Assembly (NCBI RefSeq): GCF_002095575.1
Contig: NZ_MLJJ01000009.1
Location: 59,858-123,857 of the forward strand
Origin: Pantoea septica
GTDB taxonomy: Bacteria > Pseudomonadota > Gammaproteobacteria > Enterobacterales > Enterobacteriaceae
Length of the DNA: 64,000 nucleotides
Direction of reading: 5' to 3'
Below are positions 44,983-53,442 of this stretch, in pieces. The notes beneath the pieces were generated by a model. The model saw only the letters and a program-made list of their open reading frames with translations, was not told the origin of the DNA and did no database searches. A program made the position numbers and the translations under genes. Positions within the stretch are counted from its first letter, which is position 1; each line of letters starts with the position of its first letter.

Positions 44983-45921
44983 ATGCGTTTTAATCCGATC
45001 GTAACCGGGCTGCTGGCGGCAACGCTGTTCAGCGGCGCCTTCGCCCAGGCGAAAGATCTCAAGTCCATCGGCGTCACCGTCGGCGATCTCGCCAACCCGT
45101 TTTTCGTGCAGATTACCAAAGGCGCGGAGATGAAAGCCCGCGAGCTGGCGGGGGACAAAGTCAACGTGACGCTGGTTTCCAGCGGCTACGATCTGGGCCA
45201 GCAGGTGGCGCAGATTGATAACTTTATCGCGGCGAAAGTCGACATGATTATCCTGAACGCCGCCGACTCCAAAGGCATTGCGCCAGCGGTGAAACGCGCC
45301 CGCGACGCCGGCATCGTGGTGGTGGCGGTTGACGTGGCGGCGGACGGCGCCAACGCCACCATTACCTCGGACAACACCCAGGCGGGCGAGATGGCCTGCA
45401 AATATATCTCCGACCGCCTGAAGGAGAAGGGCAATGTGCTGATCATCAACGGCCCGCCGGTTTCCGCCGTGCAGAACCGCGTCGAGGGCTGCATGACCGA
45501 GCTAAAACGCCATCCCGAGATCAAGCTGCTCTCCTGGAACCAGAACGCCAAAGGCAGCCGTGAAGGCGGGCTGGAAGTGATGACCGGCCTGCTGTCGGCC
45601 AATCCGAAAGTGGACGCGGTGTTCGCCATTAACGACCCGACCGCCATCGGCGCGGATCTGGCGGCGAAACAGGCGCAGCGCAACGAGTTCTTTATTGTCG
45701 GCGTCGACGGATCGCCTGACGGCGAAGAGGCGCTGAAGCGTAAGAATTCGCTGTTCGTCGCCACCCCTGCGCAGGATCCGCAGGTCATGGCGGCGAAAGC
45801 GGTGGAGATCGGCTATGACATTTTGCAGGGCAAACCGGCGCCGGATAAGCCGGTGTTGATCCCGGTTTCCCTGATTGATCGCAACAACGTCGGCAGCTAC
45901 AAGGGCTGGACGGTTAAATAG
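44983..45921 (+). CDS. Sugar ABC transporter substrate-binding protein (RbsB family)
   Basis: A 312-aa periplasmic protein with a Sec signal peptide (cleavage likely after FAQA near residue 23). The mature part follows the Peripla_BP_4 fold: VGDLANPFFVQITKGAE, INGPPVSAVQNRVEGC and VFAINDPTAIGAD. The last gene of the importer; AGGAG precedes the ATG. It ends 22 bases from the convergent response regulator gene. The ligand is likely a pentose or similar sugar. Confidence 0.9.
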   Translation: MRFNPIVTGLLAATLFSGAFAQAKDLKSIGVTVGDLANPFFVQITKGAEMKARELAGDKVNVTLVSSGYDLGQQVAQIDNFIAAKVDMIILNAADSKGIAPAVKRARDAGIVVVAVDVAADGANATITSDNTQAGEMACKYISDRLKEKGNVLIINGPPVSAVQNRVEGCMTELKRHPEIKLLSWNQNAKGSREGGLEVMTGLLSANPKVDAVFAINDPTAIGADLAAKQAQRNEFFIVGVDGSPDGEEALKRKNSLFVATPAQDPQVMAAKAVEIGYDILQGKPAPDKPVLIPVSLIDRNNVGSYKGWTVK

Positions 45922-45943
45922 CACCGTCGCCGGCTGTTCGCCC

Positions 45944-46678
45944 TCAGGCGCTCAGCCGGACCGCTTCCGGACGCGACACATCGGCGGAAAAGACATAGCC
46001 GAGGCCGCGAATAGTGCGGATCAGGCTGGGCTGATGCGGATTGGTTTCAATTTTCCGCCGCAGCCGCATAATCAGCACGTCGATGGTGCGGTCGAAAACG
46101 TCGAGGCTTTCGCCGTGGGTCAGCTCCAGCAGCTGATCGCGCGTCAGCACCTTGCGCGCGTGGCGCACCAGCGCGCGCAGCAGCGCATATTCGCCCTGCG
46201 TCAGCGGCACCGATTCGCGCTGCGGATTGAGCAGCTGACAGCGCGCTTCATCCAGCTGCCAGCCGTTAAAGCGCCAGCCGCTCTCCTCCGCCTCCGGCTG
46301 TATAAGCCGGCCCCCGCGCCGCAGCGCCGCGCGCGCTCTCGCCACCACCACGCGCGGGTTGAAAGGCTTGGCGATATAGTCATCCGCGCCCATCTCCAGT
46401 CCGACCACCATTTCCGCTTCAGAGCCCATGCCGGTCAGCATGATCACCAGCAGATCCGGGCGCTGACGCTGTAGCTGCTGCAGCACCAGCAGGCCGTTGG
46501 TATCGGGCAGCATCATATCCAGCATCACCAGCGCGATGTCGTCGTGCTGCGCCAGCAGCGCCGACGCGTCGCGGCCGTAGTGGCAGCAGTAAACGCTAAA
46601 CTGTTGTTCATTCAGCACATCCTGCAACAGTTCGCAGACGGCCTTATCATCATCGACAACCAGAATGGCGGGCTTCAT
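45944..46678 (-). CDS. OmpR-family response regulator
   Basis: A 244-aa regulator with an N-terminal receiver (acidic pocket VVDDDK, phosphoacceptor Asp54 in MLDMMLP, Lys in AKPF) and a C-terminal winged helix containing LTQGEYALLRALV and RTIRGLGYVF. The start is the ATG following GAGGT; the longer open frame is untranslated leader. It and the hybrid kinase enclose the ribose-type importer, so the three units are probably one signalling and transport module. Confidence 0.88.
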   Translation of the reverse strand: MKPAILVVDDDKAVCELLQDVLNEQQFSVYCCHYGRDASALLAQHDDIALVMLDMMLPDTNGLLVLQQLQRQRPDLLVIMLTGMGSEAEMVVGLEMGADDYIAKPFNPRVVVARARAALRRGGRLIQPEAEESGWRFNGWQLDEARCQLLNPQRESVPLTQGEYALLRALVRHARKVLTRDQLLELTHGESLDVFDRTIDVLIMRLRRKIETNPHQPSLIRTIRGLGYVFSADVSRPEAVRLSA

Positions 46679-46831
46679 GCAGCGCGACCTCAGGGTTAAA
46701 AAAAGGTTAACAAAAGTGTACACGGCGCGTTTTGCGCCGCGTCGATAAGCGACGGAAACGTGAGCGATATCGCCATCGGCTTTAAGGAAGCGTGCGTTGG
46801 CGCAGAATTTTTCGGCGAGGCAGGGGAGGCG

Positions 46832-46847
46832 ATGAAAACGATTGCGC
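46832..46847 (+). promoter_or_regulatory. PurR-like box 1 upstream of the purine permease
   Basis: ATGAAAACGATTGCGC matches 12 of 16 positions of the pur operator ACGCAAACGTTTGCGT. With the second box 89 bases on it suggests PurR repression of the permease. It sits in the 426-base gap 46679-47104. Confidence 0.45.
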
Positions 46848-46906
46848 GGCAGCGGGGCAATGCACCATAATCGCGCCTTCTTTTGGTTCAGATTTCTCTT
46901 AGAAAA

Positions 46907-46936
46907 TGCCAGGCCTGGCAAGGTAAACGATTGCGT
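46907..46936 (+). promoter_or_regulatory. PurR-like box 2 with adjoining 14-bp palindrome
   Basis: AGGTAAACGATTGCGT at 46921-46936 matches 13 of 16 positions of the PurR operator, including its central AAACG. It abuts the perfect palindrome TGCCAGGCCTGGCA at 46907-46920. The rest of the gap to 47104 has no gene or clear riboswitch. Confidence 0.6.
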
Positions 46937-47104
46937 TTGCGGCTGGCATAGCGATTGCTATGACTTCAGGCCTTATGGAGATTCAGGGCGTGACGACAGC
47001 GGCCGTCAGCATGCAGCGGCGCGTCGTGCGGTACCACAATAATCAGCATGTAACCCCCACTGGCAAGTGAGAACGCGCATTCGTGCCGTCTCCGCTCTTG
47101 AGAG

Positions 47105-48406
47105 ATGATGATGTTAGAAAAACTGTTCAAGCTAAAAGCGCATAATACGACGGTCCGCACCGAAGTGATCGCCGGGATCACCACCTTCCTGGCGATGGCC
47201 TATATCCTGTTTGTTAACCCCAGCATTCTGGGCGCCACCGGAATGGATAAGGGGGCGGTATTCGTCGCCACCTGTCTGGCGGCGGCGATCGGATCGGTCC
47301 TGATGGGGCTGATTGCCAACTACCCGATCGCGCTGGCGCCGGGCATGGGGCTGAACGCCTTCTTCACCTATACCGTCGTGCTGCATATGGGTTACACCTG
47401 GCAGATCGCGCTGGGCGCGGTGTTTTTGTCGGCGGTCATCTTCTTTGCGCTGTCGATTTTCAAAATCCGCGAGTGGATTATCGCCAGCATTCCGCTGCCG
47501 CTGCGCGCCGGCATTGCGGCAGGCATCGGGCTGTTCCTGGCGCTGATTGCGCTGGAAGGCGCAGGCATCGTGGTGGATAACCCGGCGACGCTGGTGGGAC
47601 TGGGCGATCTCACTAAGCCGGGGCCGCTGCTGGCGCTGCTGGGCTTTGTGGTGATTGTGGTGCTGGAGGCGCGTCGCGTCACCGGCGCGGTGCTGATCGG
47701 CATTCTGCTGATTACTTTTATCTCGATGGGCATCGGCCTGTCGCCTTTTGCCGGCATCTTCTCCGCGCCGCCGTCGATCGCGCCCACCTTTATGCAGCTC
47801 GATATCGCCGGCGCTTTTAACGTCGGCCTGGTCAGCGTGATTTTCGCCTTTCTGTTCGTCGACGTCTTCGACAATACCGGCACGCTGCTGGGCGTGACTA
47901 AACGCGCCGGACTGGCGGACGAACAAGGCAATATCCCGAAAATGGGCCGCGCGCTGGTGGCCGATAGCGCCGCGGCGCTGTTTGGATCGCTGCTTGGCAC
48001 CTCGACCACCACCAGCTATGTGGAATCCGCGGCGGGCGTGAGCGCGGGCGGACGCACCGGCCTGACGGCGGTGGTGGTCGCTATTCTGTTCCTGCTGGCG
48101 CTGTTCTTCTCGCCGCTGGCGGGCAGCGTGCCGGTCTACGCTACCGCGCCGGCCCTGCTGTTTGTCGCGGTGCTGATGGCCTCCGGCCTGGCGGAAATCG
48201 ACTGGAAAGACATCACCACGGCGGCGCCGGTCACCGTTACCGCGCTGACCATGCCGCTGACCTACTCTATCGCTAACGGCATCGCCTTCGGCTTTATTAC
48301 CTGGACGGTGGTGAAGCTGCTGAGCGGCCGCACGAAAGAGGTCAACGCGGCGCTGGTGATCCTCTCTTTGCTGTTCGTGATCAAGCTGGGCTGGCTCAGC
48401 GCCTGA
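47105..48406 (+). CDS. NCS2-family purine permease (adenine permease AdeP/AdeQ-like)
   Basis: A 433-aa nucleobase:proton symporter with about 12-14 helices. It follows the AdeP/AdeQ pattern: TTVRTEVIAGITTFLAMAYI at the start, LAPGMGLNAFF, VFDNTGTLLGVTKRAGLADE, and the substrate-site segment GTSTTTSYVESAAGVSAGGRTGL. Adenine is the likely main substrate, with hypoxanthine or guanine possible. Three ATGs occur in a row; the third (47111) has the best spacing from GAGAG. PurR-like boxes upstream and a strong terminator downstream frame it as a single gene. Confidence 0.88.
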   Translation: MMMLEKLFKLKAHNTTVRTEVIAGITTFLAMAYILFVNPSILGATGMDKGAVFVATCLAAAIGSVLMGLIANYPIALAPGMGLNAFFTYTVVLHMGYTWQIALGAVFLSAVIFFALSIFKIREWIIASIPLPLRAGIAAGIGLFLALIALEGAGIVVDNPATLVGLGDLTKPGPLLALLGFVVIVVLEARRVTGAVLIGILLITFISMGIGLSPFAGIFSAPPSIAPTFMQLDIAGAFNVGLVSVIFAFLFVDVFDNTGTLLGVTKRAGLADEQGNIPKMGRALVADSAAALFGSLLGTSTTTSYVESAAGVSAGGRTGLTAVVVAILFLLALFFSPLAGSVPVYATAPALLFVAVLMASGLAEIDWKDITTAAPVTVTALTMPLTYSIANGIAFGFITWTVVKLLSGRTKEVNAALVILSLLFVIKLGWLSA

Positions 48407-48445
48407 TAGCGATCGCCGCGCTGGCGCGGTGTTATTCTTTTGCTG

Positions 48446-48480
48446 CGCGCAAGACGTCAATCGTCTTGCGCGTTTTTTTT
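48446..48480 (+). terminator. Strong Rho-independent terminator after the purine permease
   Basis: A perfect 11-bp stem (CGCGCAAGACG at 48446-48456 with CGTCTTGCGCG at 48462-48472) is followed by eight T. Confidence 0.95.
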
Positions 48481-48794
48481 GCTTCATTCTTTAGGGATTT
48501 GCGTAGCGGATTCCAGAGTCCGTCAGAAAGGGTGTTAGCTTTTTTGGCGCAGCGCTACTCTGCCTGCGCTAATTCGAGGTGCGCATCACCTGCCATTTAT
48601 GACTGAATTAGCGGAACGGGGAATGTTAACCAGGCGGCAATCTGATTAAATACTCAACAGTCAGGGGCGGCGCCGGTAGCATGACTGTAAGGCGTAACAA
48701 GGAAGGAGAGAAGAGTATGGAAATTTCGTTAAGCCCGCTTCCGCGCACGTTTTCTTATCCCCTCATCCCTCTTCGGCAATCAGGAGGACCCCTT

Positions 48795-49457
48795 ATGGAG
48801 CGACTGACCAAACGCGTTGAGCGGCTTGAGCGGGATACGCACCAGATAAAAACAGACCTGGCGGTACTGACCGAGCGTTCGCAACATTTCGCGACGAAAA
48901 CGGATGTTGAAGGGCTGCGTACCGAACAGTTCAGGCTGCGCTGTGAAATGATCGAAGGCTTCGCCCAGACGGCAGCCCAGTTTGCTCGTATTGATGAGAG
49001 ATTTGCGCGAATCACTGACTGGACCGGGCAGGCCGACAGTAATTTTTCCGCGATTGATAAGCAGTTTGAGCGGGTTCATGAACAATTCGAACGCGTTGAC
49101 GAAAAATTTGAGCGCATGGACGAAAAGTTTGAGCGCATTGATGAGAAGTTTGATCGCATCGATGAGAAGTTTGAGCGAATCGATGAGAAGTTTGAGCGCA
49201 TGGACGAAAAGATTGAGCGCATGGACGAAAAGATTGAGCGCATAGACGAAAAGTTTGAGCGCATGGACGAAAAGATTGAGCGCATGGACGAAAAGTTTGA
49301 GCGCATGGACGAAAAGTTTGAGCGCATGGACGAAAAGTTTCAGCACGTCGACGAAAAGTTTGACCGCCTCAACGATCGCATCACCTGGACACTGTTGGTC
49401 CCGGCTGTGTTGGCCGTGCTTGGCTGGCTGGCGAGAGAATTTGCGGTGAATCTGTAG
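48795..49457 (+). CDS. Membrane-anchored coiled-coil protein built of heptad repeats
   Basis: A 220-aa protein of unknown function. Residues 1-50 are a charged helical head (MERLTKRVERLERDTHQIK). Residues 93-190 consist of fourteen perfect heptads of the type R-[MIV]-D-E-K-[FI]-E, which predict a long uninterrupted coiled coil. A hydrophobic helix near 197-213 should anchor the C-terminus in the membrane. The overall layout resembles XhlA-like membrane-anchored coiled-coil proteins, but no function follows from that. The start uses AGGAGG 7 bases upstream; an in-frame ATG at 48717, also with a good ribosome binding site, would add 26 residues. The gap 48481-48794 shows nothing else. Confidence 0.75.
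   Translation: MERLTKRVERLERDTHQIKTDLAVLTERSQHFATKTDVEGLRTEQFRLRCEMIEGFAQTAAQFARIDERFARITDWTGQADSNFSAIDKQFERVHEQFERVDEKFERMDEKFERIDEKFDRIDEKFERIDEKFERMDEKIERMDEKIERIDEKFERMDEKIERMDEKFERMDEKFERMDEKFQHVDEKFDRLNDRITWTLLVPAVLAVLGWLAREFAVNL
49071..49364 (+). repeat. 21-bp tandem repeat array, 14 units
   Basis: Fourteen consecutive 21-base units, each coding one heptad, with core GAGCGCATGGACGAAAAGTTT and few substitutions (third bases; Met/Ile/Val at position 2; Phe/Ile at position 6). Some units are identical at DNA level, so copy number could change by slippage without breaking the frame. Confidence 0.95.
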
Positions 49458-49520
49458 AGAGGCGGCATGCGCGCGGCCTCTCTACATTCAGGGGGAACAG
49501 CACGAGGCGTCCTTCGTGCT
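49454..49520. terminator. Two hairpins between the convergent coiled-coil and amn genes
   Basis: GTAGAGAGGC at 49454-49463 pairs with GCCTCTCTAC at 49476-49485, and AGCACGAGG at 49499-49507 pairs with CCTTCGTGCT at 49511-49520 with one bulge. Neither has a T-tract, but their position between convergent genes suggests they bound both transcripts. Confidence 0.45.
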
Positions 49521-49528
49521 CTAAGTCA

Positions 49529-50983
49529 TTAACGGAACGGCGGTTCGTTAAAGGTGCGCAGTTTGCGTGAATGCAGCTTATCCCCTTCGGCGCGCAGCAG
49601 CTCTACCGCGCAAATGCCGATCTGCAAATGCTCTGAAATCGCCCCTTCATAAAAGCGGTTAGCCTGGCCCGGCAGCTTGATTTCGCCGTGCAGCGGCTTG
49701 TCCGAAACGCAGAGCAGCGTGCCGTAAGGGACGCGGAACCGATACCCCTGCGCCGCGATAGTGGCGCTCTCCATATCTACCGCCACCGCGCGACTCAGGT
49801 TAAAGCGCAGCGCCGAAGCGGAGTAGCGCAGCTCCCAGTTGCGATCGTCCGTGGTCACCACGGTGCCGGTGCGCAGCCGCTGCTTGACCTCTTCGCCTGG
49901 CATATTGCTCACCGCTTTGGTGGCGTCATAGAGCGCGCGCTGCACTTCCGCAATGCTCGGCACCGGAATGTCGGGCGGCAGCACGCTGTCCAGCACGTGG
50001 TCGTCGCGCAGATAGGCGTGCGCCAGCACGTAGTCGCCGATGCGCTGGCTTTCGCGCAGGCCGCCGCAGTGGCCGATCATCAGCCAGGCGTGTGGTCGCA
50101 TCACCGCCAGGTGATCGCAGATGGTTTTGGCGTTGGACGGACCGACGCCGATATTCACCAGCGTGATGCCGCGTCGTCCAGGCGAGGTAAGATGCCAGGC
50201 CGGCATCTGATGCTTCTTCCACGCCAGATCCAGCATCGCCGCGTCGCTCTCCGCCGTATCAGCGGTGATCACCGCGCCGCCCGCGCAGGCCAGGCTGTCA
50301 TAGTCGCTGGCGGGATCGCGCACCTGCTCAGTCGCCCAGCGGACGAACTCATCCACATAGCGCGTATAGTTGGTGAACAGCACAAACGGCTGGAAATGCT
50401 CTACCGAGGTGCCGGTGTAGTGGCGCAGGCGCGCCAGAGAGAAGTCGGTGCGCAGCGCGTCGAAGTGCGACAATGGGAAAACCGCGTCCGGGTTAAACAG
50501 GCCGTCGGCGGTTTCATCGCCGATCTGCGACAGTTCAGTAGTAGGAAAATAGCGCGCAATGCTGGCGCTCATGGTGCGATCCAGCGACAGATCGGAGCCG
50601 TCAATCACGTAAGGGTAGGGGATCTCCTGGCTGGACGGGCCGACCTGAATGTCAACCTCATACTCTTTTTCCAGCATCGCCAGCTGTTCGCTGAGATAGT
50701 GGCGCAGCAGCCCCGGGCGCGTAATGGTGGTGCTGTAGCTGCCAGTATGGGTAAAACGTCCCCAGGCGCGCGTGCGGTTTTGCTGCGGGCCTTCGCCGCG
50801 CCAGGTGATGCGCAGCTCAGGGTAGACGAACAGCCCCTGGCGACGCGCCTCCTCTTCCGGCAGCGTGCCCTGCTCGGTATAGGTTTTTATCGCCGCGCGC
50901 AGCGCGTTCACCGCGTTGTCGTACAGACGCTCCAGTTCATCCAGCGCCTGCTGGCGGGTAAGGCCGTTCCGTTGTGTAGGCAT
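49529..50983 (-). CDS. amn: AMP nucleosidase
   Basis: A 484-aa enzyme that splits AMP into adenine and ribose 5-phosphate, matching E. coli Amn along its whole length. The N-terminal regulatory domain (about 1-170) includes GRFTHTGSYSTTITRP. The C-terminal nucleoside-phosphorylase-like domain has NIGVGPSNAKTICDHLAV, MIGHCGGLRESQ and VAVDMESATIAAQGYRFRVP. CAGGAGAG precedes the ATG. It is divergent from the liv-type operon. The adenine it releases could be handled together with the adenine-type permease two genes away. Confidence 0.95.
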   Translation of the reverse strand: MPTQRNGLTRQQALDELERLYDNAVNALRAAIKTYTEQGTLPEEEARRQGLFVYPELRITWRGEGPQQNRTRAWGRFTHTGSYSTTITRPGLLRHYLSEQLAMLEKEYEVDIQVGPSSQEIPYPYVIDGSDLSLDRTMSASIARYFPTTELSQIGDETADGLFNPDAVFPLSHFDALRTDFSLARLRHYTGTSVEHFQPFVLFTNYTRYVDEFVRWATEQVRDPASDYDSLACAGGAVITADTAESDAAMLDLAWKKHQMPAWHLTSPGRRGITLVNIGVGPSNAKTICDHLAVMRPHAWLMIGHCGGLRESQRIGDYVLAHAYLRDDHVLDSVLPPDIPVPSIAEVQRALYDATKAVSNMPGEEVKQRLRTGTVVTTDDRNWELRYSASALRFNLSRAVAVDMESATIAAQGYRFRVPYGTLLCVSDKPLHGEIKLPGQANRFYEGAISEHLQIGICAVELLRAEGDKLHSRKLRTFNEPPFR

Positions 50984-51070
50984 AAACTCTCCTGATATTT
51001 AGCGAACTTTCCCCACAGCTTAGCGGGTTTGCCGCCGCCGCAAAGCAAGAATCTGTGATCGACCGCATTA

Positions 51071-51087
51071 TGCACCAACAGGGTGCT
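51071..51087 (+). promoter_or_regulatory. NtrC-like enhancer site upstream of the liv-type operon
   Basis: TGCACC-N5-GGTGCT matches 11 of 12 positions of the NtrC dyad. It lies about 110 bases upstream of the sigma-54 promoter at 51197-51212, the same geometry as at 3028-3179. An IHF-like sequence AATCAGAAGGTGA lies between them at 51121-51133, with one mismatch. Confidence 0.7.
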
Positions 51088-51196
51088 GGCGTGTTGCCAA
51101 TCCCCGCCTACGGTTAAATGAATCAGAAGGTGACGTCGTGCGCTGTCGCTGGCGTTGCCACCTTCCTTTGGCGAAATCTCGCGTCCCGTTTCGTTC

Positions 51197-51212
51197 TGGC
51201 GAGATTCTTGCT
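51197..51212 (+). promoter_or_regulatory. Sigma-54 (-24/-12) promoter of the liv-type operon
   Basis: TGGCGAGATTCTTGCT has the exact GG-N10-GC spacing, a full TGGC at -24 and TTGCT at -12. Transcription should start near 51224, about 105 bases before the binding-protein ATG. The 345-base gap 50984-51328 contains this promoter, the NtrC- and IHF-like sites and presumably the divergent amn promoter, which is not obvious. Confidence 0.7.
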
Positions 51213-51328
51213 TGCCATGAGTAGCGGCCTTCATCGCCGCGCATAGCATGTCCGAACCGAATAAAACATTCACCGCTCCTGCGCCGTGGTCTGGCGAACG
51301 CAAACTAACCGTGTCGAGGATAGACAGC

Positions 51329-52444
51329 ATGTCTCAGAAATTGATCAAGTTGTCGTTAAACGTCGTAATTGCAGGCTGTATCGGCGCGGCGCTCAGCGCG
51401 CAGGCCGATATAAAAATCGGCGTCGCCGGGCCGTTCTCCGGCCCTAACGCCACCTATGGCGCGCAGTACTGGAAAGGCGCGACGCAGGCAGCGGAGGATA
51501 TCAACGCGGCGGGCGGCATTAACGGCGAGAAAATCGTGCTGGTGCAGGGCGACGACGCCTGCGAACCCAAACAGGCGGTCGCGGTGGCGAACCGGCTGGT
51601 CGATCAGGATAAGGTGATGGCGGTTGTCGGCCATTTCTGCTCCTCAAGCACCATGCCCGCCTCAGAGGTTTACGACGACGCCGGCGTGCTGTCGATTACG
51701 CCGGGATCCACTAACCCGCAGATCACCGAGCGCGGCATGAAAACCCTGTTTCGCATGTGCGGACGCGACGACCAGCAGGGCGCCATCGCCGCCAACTTTA
51801 TGCTCGACAAGCTGAAAGCGAAGAAGGTCGCGGTGATCCACGATAAAGATACCTATGGCCAGGGGCTGGCCGATGCCACCAAAGCGGCGCTGGAGAAGCG
51901 CGGCGTAAAAGAGGTGATGTATGAAGGCCTGTCGCGCGGCGAAAAAGATTTCAACGCGCTGGTGACCAAGATCGCCCAGGCGAACCCCGATGTGGTCTAT
52001 TTCGGCGGTTGTCATCCCGAGGCAGGGCCACTGGTGCGCCAGATGCGCGAGCAGGGCGTTAAAGCGAACTTTTTCTCCGGGGACTGTATCGTGACGCAGG
52101 AGCTGGTTACCGCCGCGGGCGGGCCGCAGTACACCAGCGGAATCTATATGACCTTCGGCAACGATCCGCGCCAGATCGCCGACGGCAAAGCGGTGATTGA
52201 TAAGTTCCGCAAAGGCGGCTTCGAGCCGGAAGGCTATACCCTTTACGCCTACGCCTCTGTCCAGGCGCTGGCGGCCGCCTACAAAGGCGCGGGCAAAGAT
52301 AACGAGAAAGCAGGCGAATGGCTGAAATCTCACGACGTGCCGACCGTCATGGGTAAAAAAGCCTGGGATGGAAAAGGCGATCTCAAAGTCTCCGATTACG
52401 TCGTTTATCAATGGGACGACAAAGGCAAGTATCACCAGCTGTAA
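51329..52444 (+). CDS. Branched-chain amino-acid-type ABC transporter binding protein (LivK/LivJ family)
   Basis: A 371-aa periplasmic protein with a Sec signal peptide (cleavage likely after SAQA near residue 26). The Peripla_BP_6 pattern is clear: KIGVAGPFSGPNATYG, GDDACEPKQAVAVANRLV, GHFCSSSTMPASEVY and IHDKDTYGQGLAD. The same segments occur in LivJ/LivK, but related proteins bind other amino acids, amides or urea. The nitrogen-type promoter points to use as a nitrogen source. GAGGA precedes the chosen ATG; the frame is open 81 bases further upstream. Confidence 0.9.
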   Translation: MSQKLIKLSLNVVIAGCIGAALSAQADIKIGVAGPFSGPNATYGAQYWKGATQAAEDINAAGGINGEKIVLVQGDDACEPKQAVAVANRLVDQDKVMAVVGHFCSSSTMPASEVYDDAGVLSITPGSTNPQITERGMKTLFRMCGRDDQQGAIAANFMLDKLKAKKVAVIHDKDTYGQGLADATKAALEKRGVKEVMYEGLSRGEKDFNALVTKIAQANPDVVYFGGCHPEAGPLVRQMREQGVKANFFSGDCIVTQELVTAAGGPQYTSGIYMTFGNDPRQIADGKAVIDKFRKGGFEPEGYTLYAYASVQALAAAYKGAGKDNEKAGEWLKSHDVPTVMGKKAWDGKGDLKVSDYVVYQWDDKGKYHQL

Positions 52445-52483
52445 GCCTGAGCCCGCCCTGCGCATCGCGGGGCGTTTCCTGTC

Positions 52484-52507
52484 CGGACCGCCCGGTTGGG
52501 CGGTCCG
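52484..52507 (+). promoter_or_regulatory. Intercistronic hairpin between binding protein and permease genes
   Basis: CGGACCGCCC at 52484-52493 pairs perfectly with GGGCGGTCCG at 52498-52507 (loop GGTT), followed by CTTTGC. Such hairpins commonly allow more binding-protein mRNA than membrane-component mRNA, by partial termination or 3' protection. Confidence 0.6.
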
Positions 52508-52527
52508 CTTTGCGCAGAGACTTCGTT

Positions 52528-53442
52528 ATGGACGCCTTTTTACTTCAGCAGCTGATCAACGGGCTGACGCTGGGCGCGGTATATGGCCTTATCGCGATCG
52601 GCTACACCATGGTGTACGGCATCATCGGTATGATTAACTTCGCGCACGGCGAGGTCTATATGATCTCCGCTTATCTCTGCGCCATCGGTCTGGCGCTGCT
52701 CTCGTTCTTCGGCGTGCACTCTTTCCCGCTGCTGATTTTCGGCACGCTGCTTTTCACCATAGTGGTAACGGCGGTCTACGGCTGGACCATCGAGCGTATC
52801 GCCTACCGGCCGCTGCGCCACTCGACGCGTCTGGCGCCGCTGATCTCCGCTATCGGCATGTCGCTGATCCTGCAGAACTATGTTCAACTGAGTCAGGGCC
52901 CCAATCAGCAGGGTGTGCCGACGCTGCTGACCGGCGTGTTGCGTGTCGAATTTGACGGCGGGCTGGTGCAGATCACCTGGACCAAGCTCTTTATTCTCGC
53001 CGCCGCCTTTTGCGGCATGGCGCTGCTTACCTGGATTATCCAGTACACGCGTCTCGGCCGCATCTGTCGTGCGGTCCAGCAGGATCGGCGTATGGCGGCC
53101 ATTCTCGGCATCAATACCGACCGCGTGATCTCGCTGGTCTTCGTTATCGGCGCGGCGATGGCCGGGCTGGCTGGTGTGCTGGTGACGATGAACTACGGCA
53201 CCTTCGATTTTTACGCCGGGTTTATCATCGGCATCAAGGCGTTCACCGCGGCGGTGCTGGGCGGCATCGGGTCACTGCCCGGCGCAATGCTGGGTGGACT
53301 GCTGCTCGGCGTGGCGGAGGCGCAGTTCGCCGGGCTGGTGAACTCCGACTACAAAGACGTCTTCTCTTTCGCGCTGCTGGTGGTGATCCTGATCTTTCGC
53401 CCGCAGGGGCTGCTTGGCCGTCCGCTGGTGGCGAAAGTATGA
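52528..53442 (+). CDS. livH: Branched-chain amino-acid-type ABC permease LivH
   Basis: A 304-aa inner-membrane permease with about eight helices. LivH markers are GLTLGAVYGLIAIGYTMVYG and the FAHGEVYM segment in the first 60 residues, plus AVLGGIGSLPGAMLGG near 255. The start at MDAFLLQQ is set by similarity; only a weak AGAGA is upstream. Its stop overlaps the next gene as ATGA. Confidence 0.88.
   Translation: MDAFLLQQLINGLTLGAVYGLIAIGYTMVYGIIGMINFAHGEVYMISAYLCAIGLALLSFFGVHSFPLLIFGTLLFTIVVTAVYGWTIERIAYRPLRHSTRLAPLISAIGMSLILQNYVQLSQGPNQQGVPTLLTGVLRVEFDGGLVQITWTKLFILAAAFCGMALLTWIIQYTRLGRICRAVQQDRRMAAILGINTDRVISLVFVIGAAMAGLAGVLVTMNYGTFDFYAGFIIGIKAFTAAVLGGIGSLPGAMLGGLLLGVAEAQFAGLVNSDYKDVFSFALLVVILIFRPQGLLGRPLVAKV

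Noticed and set aside
46937..47104. Possible riboswitch in the leader of the purine permease
   Set aside because: The leader has short inverted repeats but lacks the conserved three-way junction bases of the purine riboswitch class; the PurR-like boxes explain control more simply.
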